From: Bacillota bacterium
GTDB taxonomy: Bacteria; Bacillota; Limnochordia; Darwinibacteriales; Darwinibacteriaceae
Assembly: GCA_012799535.1 (NCBI GenBank)
Contig: JAAZLB010000407.1
Span: 1 to 8,547, forward strand
Direction of reading: 5' to 3'
Length of the DNA: 8,547 nt
The first letter of the stretch is position 1. The number at the start of each line of letters is the position of its first letter. Of this stretch, positions 1 to 5,562 are shown in pieces. The notes under the pieces are model-generated. The model saw nothing but the letters and a program-made list of their open reading frames with translations, searched no databases and was not told the origin of the DNA. Made by a program: the position numbers and the translations under genes.

Positions 1-1221
1 AGGTTTTAAAGTAAGCTTATCAGTAGCAAGGACATGAGCTCTTGCGGTTGCTTCAAACTTGCTTCCTCCTAAATACTTACCAGTAGCCATGGCCCATACC
101 ATGTTGTCTACAACAGGAGCAGCGGCTTTAGCTTCTACGTTATCGAATTTGAAGTCTACGAATTTAACATCTACACCGAACGCAGGAGCGTCATTATCAT
201 ACCATTTGGGATTAGCGGAGCCAGTGTTAAACAATCTATTATAGGCAATCTTCTCACTCATGCGGTACTTAGCACCAAGGGTAATTTCGTTTTTACCCTT
301 ATTCGCATCTTTGGTAAGAGTGTGCTTTACACTACCATCAACTTGGTATTGATCTTCAGTATAGGTTGCGCCAGCTTTTAAAACGGTATCCTTGGCTTTT
401 AAGTTGTCACCCTTCCAATGCTCATTAGCAGTGGTTACACTAGCTTCAACTTCAAGCTCTTCTGTGATGTCGGTTTCAGCACCAAGACCAAGAGCGAAGC
501 CTAGATCGTCACCTAAGGTAATACCAGCTGCTACTTTAGCATCAATGGAGTATTCACCTGCAGGAACTTCTGCACCTACTTGTGCAACTAATACGTTAGC
601 AATCTTATCTTCGTTGGTCCATTCGGTTCTAGCATAGGCTAAACCAACATTGTAGCCTTCGATAGTGCCTTCGGTAAAGACGCGAATGTTGTCTGGTGCT
701 TTGAAATCCACAGTCACATCAGCTAGATCCAAGACTGGAACTAACAAACGAGCACGCATTTCTTTTTTACCAGCTTTCTTACCGGCTTTGATCATGTCAA
801 AATAAGTTGCCTTGTCGGTAAGTTCTTGTTCATTACCCCATGCCCAACCTTCGAAATAGTTGTCTTGAATATGGAGTTTGTACTTACCAAGAGCCCACTC
901 TTTACCGTCAAATTTAACGGCGCCTGTGAAATCCCAATTAGTAATTGTCTCAATTTCGCTTTCGAGTACGGTAATTGTTTCACCGGTCTCTTTGTCAACT
1001 TCTGTTTTTTCAACAAGCTTAGTAGTCTCAGTTACATCTTTGTTAGTAGCTGAAATGTTAAACTCTAGCTTAGGAGAAAGAGAATAACCTTCTTTGAAAA
1101 CCTGGAAATTTGTCTGCTCTGCAGTAGCGGTGAATTTGCCACTGAATTTCACTTCAGCCATTGCACTACCGGCGAATGCCACGATGAGTGCAAGGGTGAG
1201 TACTAATACTTTCTTATTCAT
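1..1221 (-). CDS. Outer-membrane beta-barrel protein, partial (C-terminus beyond window)
   Basis: The frame is open without a stop from the start codon to base 1, giving 407 codons; the C-terminus lies outside the window. The N-terminus is a clear signal peptide: lysines at 3-4, a hydrophobic core, and a probable AMA|EV cleavage near residue 22. The mature part is rich in short stretches of alternating polar and hydrophobic residues (for example EVKFSGKFTATAE and LGAKYRMSEKIAYN) separated by charged turns, as expected of a transmembrane beta-barrel, with no internal hydrophobic helix and no S-layer homology domain visible. A porin-like role is inferred; I recognise no named family. Two ATGs lie in tandem (1224 and 1221). 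The SD GAGGGGG (1229-1235 region) is 4 nt from the first and 7 nt from the second, so I prefer 1221. A long structured leader precedes it, and the upstream gene is another barrel protein transcribed the same way. Confidence 0.82.
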   Translation of the reverse strand, partial: MNKKVLVLTLALIVAFAGSAMAEVKFSGKFTATAEQTNFQVFKEGYSLSPKLEFNISATNKDVTETTKLVEKTEVDKETGETITVLESEIETITNWDFTGAVKFDGKEWALGKYKLHIQDNYFEGWAWGNEQELTDKATYFDMIKAGKKAGKKEMRARLLVPVLDLADVTVDFKAPDNIRVFTEGTIEGYNVGLAYARTEWTNEDKIANVLVAQVGAEVPAGEYSIDAKVAAGITLGDDLGFALGLGAETDITEELEVEASVTTANEHWKGDNLKAKDTVLKAGATYTEDQYQVDGSVKHTLTKDANKGKNEITLGAKYRMSEKIAYNRLFNTGSANPKWYDNDAPAFGVDVKFVDFKFDNVEAKAAAPVVDNMVWAMATGKYLGGSKFEATARAHVLATDKLTLKP

Positions 1222-1224
1222 CAT

Positions 1225-1410
1225 TTTTCCCCCTCAGTTTTTGGAAACTGTTGTTTTAAGTATATCCCATTACTATTGGATTAAGGGGAGAAAGTTGCCT
1301 TGTTTCCTTAAACCCCGTTTTCTCCTCTAGCAATGTCTCTATCTTCTACTTGGTCACTGGATACTGAGTGGGCACCTCCTTTCCTTCCAGTACCTTTGAG
1401 AAGTATAAAG
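1225..1410 (-). promoter_or_regulatory. Long structured 5' leader of the partial barrel gene
   Basis: The 395-bp gap before this gene holds no convincing coding sequence. On the minus strand it contains, in order: a possible -10 TATACT (1402-1407, no good -35 found), TTCTCAA (1396-1402), AAAGGAGGTG (1373-1382), ATTGC (1330-1334), TAGAG (1325-1329) and AGGAAACA (1301-1308). The same blocks occur in the same order before the 432-residue barrel gene. AAAGGAGGTG is a 10-nt match to the anti-SD of Firmicute 16S rRNA, yet no start codon follows at a usable distance. It lies in the loop of a hairpin formed by 1352-1360 and 1387-1394 (one bulge). A second stem pairs GGAGAAA with TTTCTCC around the AGGAAACA block. 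The rest of the gap, about 1411-1569, is AT-rich and I see nothing firm in it. Regulation by this leader is inferred. Confidence 0.5.
1235..1250 (-). promoter_or_regulatory. Hairpin immediately upstream of the ribosome binding site
   Basis: CAGTTT (1245-1250 on the minus strand) pairs with AAACTG (1235-1240) across a 4-nt CCAA loop. The hairpin ends just before the GAGGGGG ribosome binding site. It lacks a following U-run, so it is not a terminator. It may protect the messenger or modulate ribosome access; this is inferred. Confidence 0.45.
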
Positions 1411-1569
1411 CCTGATCATATAGCATTATTTGACAAGGTCTCGCTAATTCCTTCTAGTTTGGCAAATATTTCTTCGCCTTAATGTCATATATTATCTATT
1501 CTGGATAGTTATTCTATAAATATGCTTGAATACCTCCCCTTGGCTATGAGATTTTAGGACTATCTTGGC

Positions 1570-1609
1570 AAAAAAAGAAGGCCCCCGGGGGACCAGGAGC
1601 CATCTTCTT
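1570..1609 (-). terminator. Rho-independent terminator of the 432-residue barrel gene
   Basis: Eleven bases past the stop codon, on the minus strand, a GC-rich imperfect hairpin (GAAG at 1604-1607 pairing with CTTC at 1577-1580, with internal GGCTCC/GGGGGCC pairing and small bulges) is followed by seven T residues (1570-1576). Position and U-run make a terminator likely, separating the two barrel genes into distinct transcripts. Confidence 0.75.
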
Positions 1610-1619
1610 AGCTTATTGA

Positions 1620-2918
1620 CTAGAATTCCACCTTCATACCAGCATTAAAGGTAGTGCCAGCATCACGGGCGTGTTCGATTCCTAGGTTAACACCGTTAGG
1701 TGCAGCAAACTTAGCGCCAACTTTGTAACCAACGGATTCGAGTTTCAATTCAGAGGCAGATACTTCAGCACTCAATTCCAAACCATCAACGGCAGGAACA
1801 ATGCCTAAAGTAGTCTTAGCACCAAGGGTATGAACCAAGCTCTTATCAGCACCAGTCCATTTCCCTTCATACCTTGCATCAAGAGCCAAGCCATCGATAA
1901 CTTCAATCTCACGACCTACACCAAAGGTGGTAGATTTGGTTGCGATGGCACTTACGGCAGGAACATCAAGAACTGTCTTCACATCGAATTTGAAACCTTC
2001 GTACTCAGTGTCAGCACCAAGGCTGGCCTCAGCAAACATTTGATCATAAGCAGCCTGCATATTAACACCCTGTTGGGCAGTTTCTAGACCAACGAAGAGA
2101 CCATGATCCTTAGCACGAGCCAAGTGAATCCAGTCATGCTCAGCATCTTCTTTCTTGGTCTTAGCAGCTACATAACCAGGTACAAATCCTTCACTGATAT
2201 ACTTGTAACCAGCAACAACATTGGTGTTTTCAGCTAGTTCGTAGTCAGCTTGAACCTTCCAGAGGTTATCCATCTTCAAACCAGAATCTTCAGTGTGGTC
2301 AGCAGCAAAGGCACCTGCTACATGCAAACCTTCGATAGGATCACCAGCTGCATCTACTTGAACACGAACGATTTCGTCATCCCTGATGATCGAAGCACCA
2401 ACTTGCACATCATCAATGATTTGCAAATCAGAGCGCAGACCTAGAACATGACCTTTGTCACTAGGAAGGGCGTAGAAGCCGTTGAGACCAACAACATCTA
2501 AATCCATTCCACTAATGCTAATTCCACTACGATCTTTTAGGCTAGCATAAGGACTGTAGCCAATGTTTAAGGTACCAAAGCGAGTTGTAGCTTCAGGACC
2601 ACCATGCCAAAAAGCACCATCAGCTTCGATAAAAGCTTGTTTCAAAGCAATGTCACCGAGGGTAATATCGGTGGGCAGTAGATCGTCTTTCTCTTCCTTC
2701 TTGAGACCAAACTCAACACCAGCACGAATCTTATCCTGGGCTGCGTTTACGCCTAAGTTGAGGGAAAGTTCAGAACCAGGAACAACTGTTACGTCTTCCC
2801 CTTTTTTGTTCACTTCAATTTTAGTTTCAACAGCACCATTGAGGTCAACACCTGCAGCAGAGACAGGTACAACAGCTACAAGGGCCACGATTAAAGCAAG
2901 AACAATTGTCTTTTTCAT
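1620..2918 (-). CDS. Outer-membrane beta-barrel (porin-like) protein, 432 aa
   Basis: The protein begins MKKTIVLALIVALVAVVPVSAA, a classic signal peptide cleaved near residue 22, and ends in ...GMKVEF. A C-terminal phenylalanine preceded by alternating hydrophobic residues is the standard recognition signal of outer-membrane barrels. The mature chain shows many amphipathic strands with aromatic and glycine girdles (RFGTLNIGYSPYASL, NTNVVAGYKYISEGF, LALDARYEGKW) and acidic loops. It has no S-layer homology domain, unlike many Negativicutes and Halanaerobiales porins. The likely role is a general or solute-specific outer-membrane channel; the substrate cannot be told. The start at 2918 is preceded by AAGGGG 11 nt upstream, a rather weak and distant SD. 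The frame stays open to an ATG at 3005, but that would put 29 polar residues before the signal peptide, so I reject it. It follows the sugar ATPase gene but is separated from it by a terminator and a 398-bp gap. Confidence 0.87.
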   Translation of the reverse strand: MKKTIVLALIVALVAVVPVSAAGVDLNGAVETKIEVNKKGEDVTVVPGSELSLNLGVNAAQDKIRAGVEFGLKKEEKDDLLPTDITLGDIALKQAFIEADGAFWHGGPEATTRFGTLNIGYSPYASLKDRSGISISGMDLDVVGLNGFYALPSDKGHVLGLRSDLQIIDDVQVGASIIRDDEIVRVQVDAAGDPIEGLHVAGAFAADHTEDSGLKMDNLWKVQADYELAENTNVVAGYKYISEGFVPGYVAAKTKKEDAEHDWIHLARAKDHGLFVGLETAQQGVNMQAAYDQMFAEASLGADTEYEGFKFDVKTVLDVPAVSAIATKSTTFGVGREIEVIDGLALDARYEGKWTGADKSLVHTLGAKTTLGIVPAVDGLELSAEVSASELKLESVGYKVGAKFAAPNGVNLGIEHARDAGTTFNAGMKVEF

Positions 2919-3145
2919 GATTAAATTATCCCCTTTTTTGTGTTCTATAAAGTGCACCTTAGTCGAAAGTACTCCGTTTAGAGAACAGTATCGGGGAGTC
3001 TCCATGTTTCCTCACCCTGTTGTTCTCTAGCTGCAATTATGATTTAAGGTTGCACTTTGTCTGCTCTCAATAGCTCATGGGGTACACCTCCTTTGCTGAG
3101 TGATTTATTGAGAACAAACCTTGACCACCTCAACTATAACTAACA
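2919..3145 (-). promoter_or_regulatory. Long structured 5' leader of the 432-residue barrel gene
   Basis: On the minus strand this leader carries the same ordered blocks as the leader of the partial barrel gene: TTCTCAA (3108-3114), exactly 13 nt, AAAGGAGGTG (3085-3094), ATTGC (3033-3037), TAGAG (3025-3029) and AGGAAACA (3005-3012). A 10-bp stem (3106-3115 with 3063-3072, one G-U pair) places AAAGGAGGTG in its loop. Eight nt after the SD-like GGAGG is an ATG (3078) that opens only a 3-codon frame, Met-Ser-Tyr-stop (3067-3078), absent from the other leader. A possible -10 TATAGT lies at 3133-3138 without a good -35. The remainder of the 398-bp gap (about 3146-3271) holds a small hairpin AGCGA/TCGCT and an AGGAGG (3225-3230) that leads to no gene. 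Confidence 0.5.
2949..3058 (-). promoter_or_regulatory. Three-tier nested stem structure in the leader
   Basis: Three nested complementary pairs fold this 110-nt stretch into one long arm. The outer stem pairs 3046-3058 with 2949-2960 (AAAGTGC-A-ACCTT with AAGGTGCACTTT, one bulged A). The middle stem pairs 3022-3028 with 2980-2986 (AGAGAAC/GTTCTCT), and the flanking bases may extend it. The inner stem pairs 3011-3017 with 2993-2998 (GGG-T-GAG with CTCCCC, one bulged U). The conserved AGGAAACA block sits at the tip. No U-run follows, so it is not a terminator. Pairings were found by eye, not by folding energy. Confidence 0.5.
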
Positions 3146-3271
3146 TAAGTTAGCGAAGTCGCTTGAGAATCTCCATCTCTGTTGTGGTGGTACGCCTAAC
3201 TAATTCGCCCCACAAAAACCTATTCCTCCTGCTAAAGGCTATGTAGATCTTTCCAGCAGTCCTGAATGCAC

Positions 3272-3299
3272 AAAAAAGAGAGTACCTAGTGGTACTCCC
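3272..3299 (-). terminator. Rho-independent terminator after the sugar ATPase gene
   Basis: On the minus strand GGGAGTACC (3291-3299) pairs with GGTACTCTC (3278-3286), nine pairs including one G-T, around a 4-nt ACTA loop, followed by six T (3272-3277). It begins 17 bases past the stop codon. Confidence 0.92.
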
Positions 3300-3316
3300 T
3301 TTCCTTAAGTTTAGCT

Positions 3317-4426
3317 TTAGCGGATAACTAATTCAGTATCCTTATCAAAGAGGTGAATCTTGTTCATGTTCATACCAACCTTGAGTTTAACACCATCAGA
3401 AGCGGTGGTGGTTGCATCAAGGCGAGCGATGAAGCTGTTATCACCAGAGGAGAAGTAAACGAATACTTCAGCACCCATAGGTTCAGTAACATCAACGTCA
3501 GCTTCTAAGAAGGCAAATTGTGGATCATCAGCAACAATAGTAGCGTCCTCAATATCCTCTGGACGGATACCTAAGATAACTTGTTTGCCTACATATTTGC
3601 CAATATCCTTAATGGAAGCGGCCTTTTCTGCAGGAATTGCTACCTTAAAGGTTTTAGCATCGATGATGTACTGCTCACCTTCTTTTTTGAGCACAACATC
3701 GAGGAAGTTCATGGCAGGGCTGCCAATAAAGCCAGCTACGAACACGTTATCAGGATGGTTGTAGATTTCTAAAGGTGCGCCAACTTGGTAGATGTGGCCA
3801 TCCTTCATTACTACAATCCGGTCACCCATGGTCATGGCTTCAGTTTGGTCATGGGTTACGTAGATAATAGTGGTTTGGAGACGATTATGAAGTTTGCTTA
3901 ACTCTGCTCTCATTTGCACCCTTAACTTAGCGTCTAAGTTAGAAAGGGGCTCGTCCATAAGGAACACTTTAGGTTCACGAACAATAGCACGACCAACAGC
4001 TACACGTTGACGTTGACCACCAGAAAGAGCCTTAGGCTTACGGTCTAAAAGGTTTTCAATACCTAAAAGCTTAGCAGCTTCTTTAACCCGACGGTCAATT
4101 TCATCTTTAGGGAACTTACGAAGCTTTAGACCAAAGGCCATGTTGTTGTACACGTCCATATGGGGATAGAGGGCATAGTTTTGGAAAACCATGGCGATAT
4201 CTCTGTCCTTGGGAGGTACATCGTTTACAACGGTGTCACCAATATAAATGTCACCAGCTGTAATTTCCTCAAGACCTGCAACCATCCGCAAAGTGGTGGA
4301 TTTACCGCAACCAGATGGTCCAACTAAAACGATAAACTCCTTGTCTTTAATGTCTAAACTAATATTGTCTACTGCTGTGACATTGCCAAAACGCTTAGTA
4401 ACGTCTTTTAAAATAACTTGTGCCAA
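3317..4426 (-). CDS. Sugar ABC transporter ATP-binding protein, MsmX/MsmK/UgpC type, 369 aa
   Basis: This is the cytoplasmic ATPase that powers carbohydrate importers of the MalK/MsmX/UgpC family (CUT1). All catalytic motifs are intact: Walker A GPSGCGKST (36-44), Q-loop glutamine at 82, signature LSGGQRQ (134-140), Walker B VFLMDEP (154-160), D-loop SNLDA (162-166) and switch histidine 192. The C-terminal part, from about residue 236, matches the regulatory TOBE region, including LGIRPED (285-291). Length is normal for the family. I choose a TTG start at 4424-4426: AGAGGAG (4435-4441) lies 8 nt upstream of it, and translation then begins MAQVILKDVTKRFG as in relatives. Upstream in-frame ATGs at 4447 and 4480 would put that SD inside the gene. 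No permease or solute-binding gene is next to it, so it may serve several importers, as MsmX and MsmK are known to do. The specific symbol cannot be fixed. Confidence 0.95.
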   Translation of the reverse strand: MAQVILKDVTKRFGNVTAVDNISLDIKDKEFIVLVGPSGCGKSTTLRMVAGLEEITAGDIYIGDTVVNDVPPKDRDIAMVFQNYALYPHMDVYNNMAFGLKLRKFPKDEIDRRVKEAAKLLGIENLLDRKPKALSGGQRQRVAVGRAIVREPKVFLMDEPLSNLDAKLRVQMRAELSKLHNRLQTTIIYVTHDQTEAMTMGDRIVVMKDGHIYQVGAPLEIYNHPDNVFVAGFIGSPAMNFLDVVLKKEGEQYIIDAKTFKVAIPAEKAASIKDIGKYVGKQVILGIRPEDIEDATIVADDPQFAFLEADVDVTEPMGAEVFVYFSSGDNSFIARLDATTTASDGVKLKVGMNMNKIHLFDKDTELVIR

Positions 4427-4455
4427 TGAAAAATCTCCTCTCGCCATATAATGGG

Positions 4456-4497
4456 ATATTTGAAATATGCTGAGCTTCATACCCAGATCATATTATA
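4456..4497 (-). promoter_or_regulatory. Possible -10 and inverted repeat upstream of the sugar ATPase gene
   Basis: On the minus strand a TATAAT (4492-4497) lies 66 nt upstream of the TTG start, but I find no matching -35. Between it and the SD is a perfect AT-rich inverted repeat, ATATTT-C-AAATAT (4456-4468), a possible operator or just AT-rich chance symmetry. This is the only visible promoter candidate in the 173-bp gap. Confidence 0.3.
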
Positions 4498-4599
4498 TTA
4501 CATTCACATAATAACACAGATTAGGTGGTTTGGCAAAAGAAACTTGTATAAATTTTCGGAAGAACAATTTCCCATAGAAAATTGATCGAAAAACTTCAC

Positions 4600-5409
4600 C
4601 TATTTTCCCAAAACATACCTGCTTAGAGCATAGGCAACTCCATTCTCGTAATTGGCCTTAGTCTCGTAATCCGCGGCCTTTTTCACAACATCAGAAGCGT
4701 TACCCATGGCCACTCCAATTCCCGCCATTTCGAGCATAGTCAGATCGTTATTACTGTCCCCAATGGCTAATACCTCTTTAGCAGTCAAACCCATAGATTC
4801 AGCCAACCACATTAAGGCTGCACCCTTATGGGCAGTGGCACTGGTGATTTCAATAAATTTATCTCTCGAGCGGACAATTTGGGTTTGGGATCCAGCTAAA
4901 GTTCTCACTTCTTTTATCCGTCCAAGGGTAAGCTTAGGATCACTAATAATAAGAATCTTCGATAATTCCTTATTACCATCCCGAATAAAACCAGCTAAAT
5001 CTGCCTCAATTTGCACATCGACTTTAGCTAGATTTGCATAATCTTCCACCTGCTGATTCATGGCTGCCACATACAGCTCATCCTCATAATACAGATTAAC
5101 AGTCCACCCGCGTTCTTGCCCGTACTGGGCAATGGTAGCAGCAAGTTCCACTGGTAAAGGCTGATGGTACAAAACCTCACCAGATAGACGCTTAATTAGA
5201 GCCCCATTATAACAAATTACCGGTTGTTCCGGATCTAAACCAAGTTCCTTTCCGAAGGGGGCAGTAGCTTGAAACATGCGCCCAGTGGCCAGAGTAAAGG
5301 TGAGACCTTGATCTAAGACCTCTTGAATTGCCTGTTTGTTTTCTGCACTGATCTGGGAATCCAGATCTAAAAGGGTGTCATCTAAGTCTGAAGCAATTAA
5401 TTTGATCAT
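4600..5409 (-). CDS. Cof-type HAD-superfamily phosphatase, 269 aa
   Basis: This is a soluble magnesium-dependent phosphatase of the HAD superfamily, Cof/YidA-like branch (type IIB cap), whose members remove phosphate from sugar phosphates and related metabolites. Motif I is DLDDTLLD (8-15) with nucleophile Asp8 and acid/base Asp10; motif II is the ATGR stretch (41-44) with Thr42; motif III lysine is Lys195 (HKGAAL); motif IV is GDSNND (217-222) with the metal-binding acidic residues. The cap domain lies between about residues 85 and 190. Length is typical. The ATG at 5409 has GAGG 7 nt upstream. The substrate is unknown. Proximity to the sugar ATPase fits sugar metabolism only loosely. No clear terminator follows before the ATPase gene, and the upstream spacer is only 31 nt past a strong terminator, so how it is transcribed is unclear. 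Confidence 0.93.
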   Translation of the reverse strand: MIKLIASDLDDTLLDLDSQISAENKQAIQEVLDQGLTFTLATGRMFQATAPFGKELGLDPEQPVICYNGALIKRLSGEVLYHQPLPVELAATIAQYGQERGWTVNLYYEDELYVAAMNQQVEDYANLAKVDVQIEADLAGFIRDGNKELSKILIISDPKLTLGRIKEVRTLAGSQTQIVRSRDKFIEITSATAHKGAALMWLAESMGLTAKEVLAIGDSNNDLTMLEMAGIGVAMGNASDVVKKAADYETKANYENGVAYALSRYVLGK

Positions 5410-5440
5410 CTAGCAACCTCATTTCTATCCACATACACAG

Positions 5441-5470
5441 AAAAAAGGGATGGTCGCCCATCCCTTTTTT
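5441..5470 (-). terminator. Strong symmetrical rho-independent terminator
   Basis: GGGATGG (5447-5453) and CCATCCC (5458-5464) form a perfect 7-bp stem with a 4-nt loop, flanked by A6 (5441-5446) and T6 (5465-5470), so the whole forms 13 complementary pairs. It reads as a terminator in both directions. On the minus strand it ends the DUF2089-DUF4097 operon, about 90 nt after that operon's last stop codon. Confidence 0.92.
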
Positions 5471-5562
5471 GCTATTTCCACATATTAAAGCCTAGTCCTT
5501 CCCTGGTAACCTAGTTTTTGTAGGAATGCTGGAAGGAGACCATCTTTTCTTTGTTCATCCCC

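Noticed and set aside
2919..3005. N-terminal extension of the 432-residue barrel protein to an ATG at 3005
   Set aside because: It would put 29 mostly polar residues before an otherwise canonical signal peptide. The ATG lies inside the shared leader block (AGGAAACA followed by TGG), and the other leader has no ATG there.
2563..3030. 155-codon open frame on the plus strand
   Set aside because: It lies fully opposite the barrel gene and its leader, has no SD, and its composition follows from the antisense of a signal-peptide gene.
2949..3115. Known riboswitch or T-box in the barrel-gene leaders
   Set aside because: I looked for hallmark cores of T-box, cobalamin, TPP, SAM, glycine and cyclic-di-GMP-I elements and found none. 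A covariance search would be decisive.
4427..4480. ATG starts at 4480 or 4447 for the sugar ATPase
   Set aside because: The strong AGAGGAG site lies downstream of both ATGs and 8 nt before the TTG at 4426, and the TTG start gives the N-terminus usual for the family.
4535..4599. Terminator after the phosphatase gene
   Set aside because: Only weak AT-rich pairing (GAAAAT with ATTTTC, 19-nt loop) and no following U-run, so not called.
5511..5558. 15-codon open frame (starts MNKEKMVSFQ) directly after the DUF4097 stop codon
   Set aside because: It starts only 4 nt after the stop, its GGGG run abuts the ATG with no spacing, and nothing in the sequence resembles a known small protein. It is most likely chance.
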